In this document: positions 59,155 to 64,000 of the stretch, piece by piece
Layout of the letters: each line of letters starts with the position of its first letter
How positions within the stretch are numbered: position 1 is the first letter of the stretch
Notes under the pieces: model-generated
The model's input: the letters and a program-made list of their open reading frames with translations, nothing else
What the model was told of the DNA's origin: nothing
The model's database searches: none
From: Polyangiaceae bacterium
Lineage (GTDB): Bacteria > Myxococcota_A > Polyangia > Polyangiales > Polyangiaceae
Direction: 5' to 3'
Length of the DNA: 64,000 nucleotides
Assembly (NCBI GenBank): GCA_019637295.1
Contig: JAHBVX010000003.1
Location: forward strand, 248,001-312,000
Made by a program: the position numbers and the translations under genes

Positions 59155-59978
59155 GCCGACTGCCGCGCTTCGCGGGGTGGGCCGCCGCCAGCGTGCTACT
59201 GGTGGTCGCGTGCGCCGCGATCGCGGCGAGCTTCGGGCGCTTCGCGGCGGAGGAGGCCGAGGCCGCGAGGCACTTGGCGCCGTCCGCCGAGCACTGGCTC
59301 GGCACCGACGGCCGCGGCCGCGACGCGCTCGCGGTGTTGCTCCACGGCAGCCGGAGCATGGCGTTGCTCGTTTGGACGACGGTGCTCGTGTCGCTCGTGG
59401 TCGGCGCAGCGCTCGGTGGTCCGGCCGGCTGGGGAGGCACCCTGGGCGATGCCCTCCTGGCGCGCGCGGTGGAGCTGTCGAGCACCCTGCCGACGTTGAT
59501 CATGCTCGCGGTGGTGCGCACCTGGGAGGGCGGCGACACGCTGTTGGCCTTCGCGCTCGTGCTCGGCCTGTCGCGTGGAGTGGAGCTCGGCCGCTTGCTG
59601 CGGGCGGAGCTCTTGGCGTTGCGCTCGACGGACTGGGTGCTCGCCGCCCGAGCTCTCGGCGCGTCGCCATCACGGATACTCGTACGCCACGTCGGGGCGC
59701 ACGTGCTCAGTCCCCTGTGGGTCAGTGTGGTGCTCACGGCGGTGCATGTGGTCGCGCTGGAGACGGCCCTGACGTTCACCGGCTTCGAGAGTGACCGTCC
59801 GACCTGGGGCACGCTGCTCGGTGACGAGGCAGCCCCGCGCGCGGCCGCCAGTGCAGCGCTCGCGCTGGCGATCGCGACCCTGGGCGCGCTCTACGTCCTC
59901 GGCCGACTGCTCGAGGCGCGGCTCGATCCGCGGCGTCGCCGACGGGTGCCGCATGGCCGCGGCTGGGCGCGGCGCTGA
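59151..59978 (+). CDS. DppC-like ABC transporter permease
   Basis: 275 aa from GTG 59151, overlapping the previous gene by 4 bp (GTGA). The HWLGTDGRGRDALA segment and an EAA motif region (RALGASPSRILVRHVGAHVL) are typical of DppC/OppC. A five- to six-helix membrane domain. No DppD/DppF-type ATPase or DppA-type binding protein gene is next to it, so the pair must use partners from elsewhere or serve another purpose. Confidence 0.86.
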   Translation: MSRLPRFAGWAAASVLLVVACAAIAASFGRFAAEEAEAARHLAPSAEHWLGTDGRGRDALAVLLHGSRSMALLVWTTVLVSLVVGAALGGPAGWGGTLGDALLARAVELSSTLPTLIMLAVVRTWEGGDTLLAFALVLGLSRGVELGRLLRAELLALRSTDWVLAARALGASPSRILVRHVGAHVLSPLWVSVVLTAVHVVALETALTFTGFESDRPTWGTLLGDEAAPRAAASAALALAIATLGALYVLGRLLEARLDPRRRRRVPHGRGWARR

Positions 59979-60019
59979 ACCGGTTGCAGGCCCGCGCGCC
60001 CTGCTCTATGGCCTGAGCC

Positions 60020-60661
60020 ATGCCCATCCCGACCGTCACCGAGCACAACTTCGAGCAAGAGGTCCTACGCGTGGATCTGCCCGTACTGGTGGAGTTCGGC
60101 GCCGAGTGGTGTGGCCCCTGCAAGACCGTCGCTCCCGAGCTCGAGCGGCTGGCGCAGGAGCTCTCGGGCAAGGCGCGCGTCGTGCAGGTGGACATCGATC
60201 GTTCCCCCCTGCTCGCGCGAGAGCTGGGCGTTCAGTCCGTGCCCACCTTCGTCGTGTTCCACCAGGGGCGCCCGGTGGGTGGCAAGGTCGGCGCGCTGCG
60301 CAAGGCCGAGCTGCGCGAGATGCTCGATCCCTTCTTGCCCCGGGCAGCTGGCGCGCTCAAGCCAGAGGAGGTCGCGGCGCTCATCACCCGACGGCAGGTG
60401 AGCCTGGTCGACACCCGCGAGCAGGCCGTGTTTCAGCGCGCGCATCTACCGGGAGCCGTGCATCTCCCGCTGGAGGAGATCCAGACGCGGCTGGCCGAGC
60501 TTCACATGTTGCCCGGCGCGCCGGTGCTGTACTGTCGCGCGGGCGACAAGACCAGCGAGCTGGCCGCGTCCCTCGCGGAGCAAGGCGTCCCGGTGTCGTT
60601 CCTCGAAGGCGGCGTCCTCAGCTGGGAAGCAGTCGGGCTACCCGTCGAGCGACCGGACTGA
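60020..60661 (+). CDS. Thioredoxin-rhodanese fusion protein
   Basis: 213 aa. Thioredoxin domain (about 1-108) with WCGPC (Cys31, Cys34) and cis-Pro75 in VPT, joined to a rhodanese domain (about 110-213) with active-site Cys172 in YCRAGDKTS. No signal peptide, so cytoplasmic. Likely handles persulfide or sulfane sulfur, reduced by the attached thioredoxin; the exact acceptor is unknown. Overlaps convergent larC by 24 bp. Confidence 0.93.
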   Translation: MPIPTVTEHNFEQEVLRVDLPVLVEFGAEWCGPCKTVAPELERLAQELSGKARVVQVDIDRSPLLARELGVQSVPTFVVFHQGRPVGGKVGALRKAELREMLDPFLPRAAGALKPEEVAALITRRQVSLVDTREQAVFQRAHLPGAVHLPLEEIQTRLAELHMLPGAPVLYCRAGDKTSELAASLAEQGVPVSFLEGGVLSWEAVGLPVERPD

Positions 60662-61975
60662 CGCCACCGCTTCGGCGATGACCTCGCGCACCGGAACGCC
60701 GTGTTCGAGCGCCAGCGCCGCGCAGACATCGAACTCCGGCTTGACTTGCTCGGGCCCGAGCGCGCCTCCGGAGATCTTGACCGGAACGACCCCGAAGCGC
60801 GTGGCCACTTCGATGAGGCGACGGGGACGCTCCACGCGGCTGGTGACGTAGGCTCGAACGCCCAGGGTGGTCGTCTCCCGCAGCAGCAGCTGAGCCAGGC
60901 GTTCGGCGGTCTCGGGTTCACCCAAGGCGTGCAAGAGCAGCCCCGGGCGGCCCTTCTTCATGGTGGCGGGAGTGGCCCAGGCGTCGAGGGCGCCGGCCCG
61001 GAGCAACTCCGCGATCGCGTGCGCCGCCAGCTCGCCCGTCAAATCGTCCACGTTCGCTTCGACCACCACCAGCTCCCGGGTCGAGGTCCCCAGCGGCTGA
61101 CCGAGCACCGCTCGGAGCGCGTTGGGTCGGTCCGGCAGCTCTCGCGAGCCAGCGCCCCACCCGACCCTCTCCACCGAGAGCGCTGGCCAACGCACGAACG
61201 ACTCGGCGACGGTCGCCACGATGGCAGCTCCGGTGGGCGTCACCAGCTCTGCCTCGATGCCCGCGTCGAAGGTCGGCACGCCCAACAAGCACTCCACCGT
61301 GGCAGGCGCTGGGAGTGGCAGCACTCCGTGCCGGCAGTCGACGAACCCGTGACCCAGCGGCAGCGGCGAACAGGACACCGCCGCCCCCAGGTACTCGAAG
61401 CACGCCGCCGCTCCCACGATGTCCACGATGGCGTCCACCGCGCCTACCTCGTGAAACGTCACGCTCCCGATGTCGATGCGATGAACACGGCTCTCCGCTT
61501 CGGCCAGACGGCGAAAGATCCGTCGCGACAGGTCGATGACGCCAGGCGCCAACGAGGATCGCGCGATGAGCTCGTCAATCTCGGAGTAGTGCCGGTCACG
61601 CTCGCTCTGGGCTGGCTCGACGCGGAAACGAGACGCGCCGATCGCGCCCGCGAACACCGAGTCGAGCCCGACGACCACACCGGGAAGTCGGAGCTCGGCG
61701 ATCGCGGCCTCGACCACCGCCAGCGGCACACCGAGATCGACCAACGCCGCGACGGTCATGTCGCCGGCCACGCCGCTCGCAGCGTCGAGGTGCAGCCGCT
61801 TGGCGCCACCAGCACCCCGCGTCAGCGGAGCTCGGTGGGCCTCGGGCTTGGACGGAGCGCCCGCCGAATCGCGGCCGCCGTGGCCGTGACCATGGCCGCC
61901 GTGGCCGTGACCATGGCCATGACCCCCGGGGCCGTGACCGTGGCCCTGGCCGCCCCGGCCGTCCTGTGCGCTCAC
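60638..61975 (-). CDS. larC: Nickel insertion protein of nickel-pincer cofactor synthesis
   Basis: 445 aa from GTG 61975, which overlaps the larB stop (GTGA). An N-terminal His-rich stretch (nine His between residues 12 and 32, GHGHG repeats) is a likely nickel store. The LarC core (LHLDAASGVAGDMTVAALVDLGVP, VTFHEVGAVDAIVDIVGAA) is in a single open reading frame here, whereas L. plantarum larC is split by a programmed frameshift. LarC inserts Ni into the sulfurated pyridinium cofactor made by LarB and LarE. Confidence 0.94.
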   Translation of the reverse strand: MSAQDGRGGQGHGHGPGGHGHGHGHGGHGHGHGGRDSAGAPSKPEAHRAPLTRGAGGAKRLHLDAASGVAGDMTVAALVDLGVPLAVVEAAIAELRLPGVVVGLDSVFAGAIGASRFRVEPAQSERDRHYSEIDELIARSSLAPGVIDLSRRIFRRLAEAESRVHRIDIGSVTFHEVGAVDAIVDIVGAAACFEYLGAAVSCSPLPLGHGFVDCRHGVLPLPAPATVECLLGVPTFDAGIEAELVTPTGAAIVATVAESFVRWPALSVERVGWGAGSRELPDRPNALRAVLGQPLGTSTRELVVVEANVDDLTGELAAHAIAELLRAGALDAWATPATMKKGRPGLLLHALGEPETAERLAQLLLRETTTLGVRAYVTSRVERPRRLIEVATRFGVVPVKISGGALGPEQVKPEFDVCAALALEHGVPVREVIAEAVASVRSLDG

Positions 61976-62742
61976 GGGGACGGCGCTCCCACGGGCTTGG
62001 CGAGCAGCCGCAACACCGCCATCGCGGCGCCGAAGCCGTTGTCGATGTTCACCACCGTAACGCCTGCGGCGCAGCCCGTGAGCATGCCGCACAGCGCGGT
62101 GACGCCGGCGAACGCAGCCCCATAGCCGATGCTCGTCGGAACGGCGATGACCGGGCACGCGACCAGCCCGCCGACGACGCTGGGAAGAGCGCCTTCCATG
62201 CCCGCGACGACGATCACCGCAGGCGCGGCTGTCAGTACCTCGAGTGAGCCGAAGAGTCGGTGGATGCCGGCGACGCCAACGTCGAACACCCGCACATGTG
62301 GGACCCCAGCCATGCGCAGGGTCTCCGCTGCCTCCTCGGCGACGGGCAAGTCGCTGGTCCCCGCGGTGACCAGGGCGACAGGAACGTCGGTGCGCTGCGG
62401 GATGGGCGCGTGCTCGTAGGTGGCCACGCCCGCGATCGGGTGTAGCTGCAGCGCTGGCAACAGCTCGCGGACGGCGGCGCCCTGCTCGGGGGACAAACGC
62501 GTAATGAGCACGTTCTGCTCCGCTTCGACCAGACGCCGGGCGATGCCCGCGATCTGCTCGGGCGTCTTCCCGAGCCCCAGTACCACCTCGGGCAGCCCTT
62601 GGCGCAAGGAGCGATGGTGGTCGACCCGTGCGTAGCCCAGATCCGCATAGGGCAGGTGCTTGAGCGCCCCGAGCACGTCCTCGACGGAACGCCCGCCGGA
62701 TTGCAGCTCCATCAGCAGAGCTCTGAGCTTGTCTTGATCCAC
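61972..62742 (-). CDS. larB: Pyridinium-3,5-biscarboxylic acid mononucleotide synthase
   Basis: 256 aa from GTG 62742 with GGAGG 5 nt upstream; longer in-frame starts are not needed. A PurE-like (AIR-carboxylase-related) C-terminal part with VTAGTSDLPVAEEAAETLR and GMEGALPSVVGGLV. LarB carboxylates and hydrolyses NaAD as the first step of nickel-pincer nucleotide synthesis. LarE is not in the window. Confidence 0.93.
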   Translation of the reverse strand: MDQDKLRALLMELQSGGRSVEDVLGALKHLPYADLGYARVDHHRSLRQGLPEVVLGLGKTPEQIAGIARRLVEAEQNVLITRLSPEQGAAVRELLPALQLHPIAGVATYEHAPIPQRTDVPVALVTAGTSDLPVAEEAAETLRMAGVPHVRVFDVGVAGIHRLFGSLEVLTAAPAVIVVAGMEGALPSVVGGLVACPVIAVPTSIGYGAAFAGVTALCGMLTGCAAGVTVVNIDNGFGAAMAVLRLLAKPVGAPSP

Positions 62743-62862
62743 GAAACCTCCGAGGAGCGATGTAGAACACGACCCTGCTTGCCGCAATGCCCAGCGCCCG
62801 GCGCCAACCGTGAGGGCTCTCGGGTCGCGCCGCCGTGCTACCGTGCGCCCGGGTTACGACGG

Positions 62863-63402
62863 ATGCCCCTTGCTTCCCTGCCCCTGCTCGGCTTGCTCGC
62901 CGGTCTCGTGTTCGCGTCGGCCGCGGGAGAGTCACGTGGGCACCCGGCGATCCTGGCTCGCGCGCTGGTTCTGGGCGCGGCCTTCGGGCTGCTGCTGCTC
63001 GGTCCATGCGCGGCATTCCTGGTGGCGATCGCGCCCGACTGGTCGCTAGCCTACCTGCTGGATAGCCGTCGCGTACCCAGCCTCGCGTTCATGCTCTGGG
63101 TGCTAGCCGTGACGGCCTGTGTCCCGCTGGGGACGTGGCTCGGGAGCAGCACGCCGGCGCTACGCCGGCGGCAGCTGGTGCTGCAGGGCGTGGCGGTTCT
63201 CGTCATCGCGGTCGTCGCGATCGTCGCGGCTACCCTGCCCCGCCTCGCGGTGCTGGCGACCTTCGCGCAGTACCAGGGTAAGTTCGGCGTCCGCCCGTTG
63301 GCCGGTAGCCCGCTCGGCTACGGCCTGGTTTGGCTCTCGGCCCTGCTCGTGGGCGGCGCCGCGTTCACGTTCCGGGCCATCGTCAAGCGAGTGACCAGCT
63401 GA
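62863..63402 (+). CDS. Polytopic membrane protein, function unknown
   Basis: 179 aa from ATG 62863. About four or five transmembrane helices (LLGLLAGLVFASAAGES, ALVLGAAFGLLLLGPCAAFLV, LAFMLWVLAVTACVPLG, and LVLQGVAVLVIAVVAIVAATL). Divergent from larB by about 120 bp. Not recognised. A copy of the left end of the hairpin element starts 12 bp after its stop. Confidence 0.8.
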   Translation: MPLASLPLLGLLAGLVFASAAGESRGHPAILARALVLGAAFGLLLLGPCAAFLVAIAPDWSLAYLLDSRRVPSLAFMLWVLAVTACVPLGTWLGSSTPALRRRQLVLQGVAVLVIAVVAIVAATLPRLAVLATFAQYQGKFGVRPLAGSPLGYGLVWLSALLVGGAAFTFRAIVKRVTS

Positions 63403-63414
63403 GAAGCGAAGACC

Positions 63415-63431
63415 GGCTGTCGGGAATTGAC
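63415..63431 (+). repeat. 17-bp remnant of the left end of the multi-hairpin element
   Basis: GGCTGTCGGGAATTGAC, 12 bp after the preceding stop codon. It differs at one position from the left end of copy B (GGCTGTCAGGAATTGAC). The rest of the element is absent, so this may be a truncated or partial copy. Same strand as the gene before it, as in copies A and B. Confidence 0.6.
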
Positions 63432-63467
63432 GTCAGGGTCGCGTGGCCTCACGGTGCCCGTCGTCTC

Positions 63468-64000
63468 ATGAAGGACTCGGAACGACAGCTGATCACTCTG
63501 GCAGAGCGCCTGGTGGACGACGCCCTCGGGGGCGGAGCGCAGTTCGCTGACGCGACCGCCCACGCTGGCTGGGAACTGAGCGCGAAGGTTCGCCTGGGCG
63601 AGCCCGAGTTGGTCGAGGAGGCGGGCACTCGCAGCGTCTCGCTGCGAGTCATGCGCGATCAGCGGGTCGCCATCACCGCCACCAGCGATTTGACGGAAGC
63701 GGGTCTGCAGCGCGCGGTGGCCGACGCCCTCGCGCTGTTGGAGCTGACGGAGCCGGACCCCTGCGCCGGTCCGGCGGACCCGAGCGAGCTCGCCAGCCCA
63801 CCCTTCCCCGAGCTCGAGCTGTATGACGAGGCGGTGGCTGGCATCGACGCGGACGAGGCCCTACGTCGCGCGACCGCTGCCGAACGCGCCGCGCTCGCTC
63901 ACGACGCGCGCCTCACGCTGAGCGACGGCGCCAGCTTCTCGCGCACCCAGAACACCATCGCCACTGTCCTCAGCACCGGCTTTCGAGGCGCGTTCACTAC
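63468..64000 (+). CDS. pmbA: TldD/PmbA-family metalloprotease subunit (5' part; continues beyond window)
   Basis: Start ATG 63468; 177 codons visible. The N-terminal part matches the PmbA/TldE family: ARLTLSDGASFSRTQNTIATVLSTGFRGAFTT corresponds to the SNGL/NS--G region where PmbA and TldD share a fold. PmbA and TldD form a heterodimeric protease that processes microcin and helps degrade antitoxin CcdA in E. coli. TldD itself is not in the window. It could also be the TldD-like paralogue; the visible part favours PmbA. Confidence 0.75.
   Translation, partial: MKDSERQLITLAERLVDDALGGGAQFADATAHAGWELSAKVRLGEPELVEEAGTRSVSLRVMRDQRVAITATSDLTEAGLQRAVADALALLELTEPDPCAGPADPSELASPPFPELELYDEAVAGIDADEALRRATAAERAALAHDARLTLSDGASFSRTQNTIATVLSTGFRGAFT

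Noticed and set aside
61859-61935. Imperfect 21-bp repeats in the 5' part of larC
   Set aside because: They encode the His/Gly metal-binding stretch and need no separate repeat-element explanation.
1-64000. tRNA, rRNA, CRISPR array, insertion sequence, prophage or attachment site
   Set aside because: No cloverleaf, ribosomal, CRISPR-repeat, transposase, integrase or phage structural sequence was seen in any gap or frame. The 155-bp element has terminal inverted repeats but no coding part.

Overview
The window is GC-rich, gene-dense DNA with long same-strand gene runs. It has many start/stop overlaps (ATGA or GTGA) and very few gaps above 200 bp. The content suggests a myxobacterium (Myxococcota, probably Polyangia/Sorangiineae). 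The signs are a glt-type gliding-motility or envelope gene cluster with an AgmX/PglI-type C-terminal domain, a Hanks-type kinase near PP2C and FHA genes, a PilZ protein, many lipoproteins, and a Cys-rich lipoprotein with a Gly/Ser linker. The taxon is inferred from gene families; there is no rRNA or tRNA gene in the window to confirm it.

Layout. 1-7305 (minus): housekeeping run with a phosphohexomutase, rlmN, mazG, a cysteine synthase, ygfZ, a PDZ lipoprotein and an NAD(P)-binding protein. 7516-9792 (plus): a glutamine-amidotransferase-like protein without its catalytic Cys, a lipoprotein and a zinc-ribbon membrane protein. 9803-16702 (minus): a patatin, a lipoprotein, a compact ACP plus two ketosynthase operon in which each ketosynthase carries a degenerate second ketosynthase-like half, and a MoxR ATPase. 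16821-22251: a small membrane protein with a YbhN/UPF0104 membrane protein, rluD, a GT-C glycosyltransferase, maf and an envelope protein. 22297-24950 (minus): a polysaccharide export unit (periplasmic protein, outer-membrane barrel, OPX lipoprotein) behind a consensus promoter that leaves almost no leader. 25116-36321 (minus): the glt cluster (coiled-coil protein, GltC, GltD/AgmU, GltE/AglT, two small proteins, GltG-like). Divergent from it lie an ECF sigma factor and its zinc anti-sigma factor (36641-38342).

38363-47555: PilZ protein, GT-C glycosyltransferase, era-der GTPase pair, ArsA-type ATPase, CpsB-type phosphatase and a second UPF0104 protein. 48142-57672: Ser/Thr kinase, Cys-rich lipoprotein, SUMF1-domain protein, SpoU methyltransferase, threonine aldolase, TPR lipoprotein, acidic protein, outer-membrane protein, a triple zinc-ribbon/double-FHA protein and a PP2C phosphatase. 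57682-64000: two peptide-type ABC permeases without partner genes (the first with a large insertion), a thioredoxin-rhodanese fusion, larB-larC for the nickel-pincer cofactor, a membrane protein and the start of pmbA.

The most unusual non-coding signal is a 155-bp multi-hairpin element present twice, after der and after the kinase gene (about 91% identical, ungapped). A 17-bp copy of its left end lies after a third gene at 63415. Each copy sits at, or just after, a stop codon. The most unusual coding signals are the KS plus degenerate-KS proteins, the amidotransferase-like protein lacking both Cys2 and the oxyanion Asn, and the permease with a roughly 230-residue insertion.
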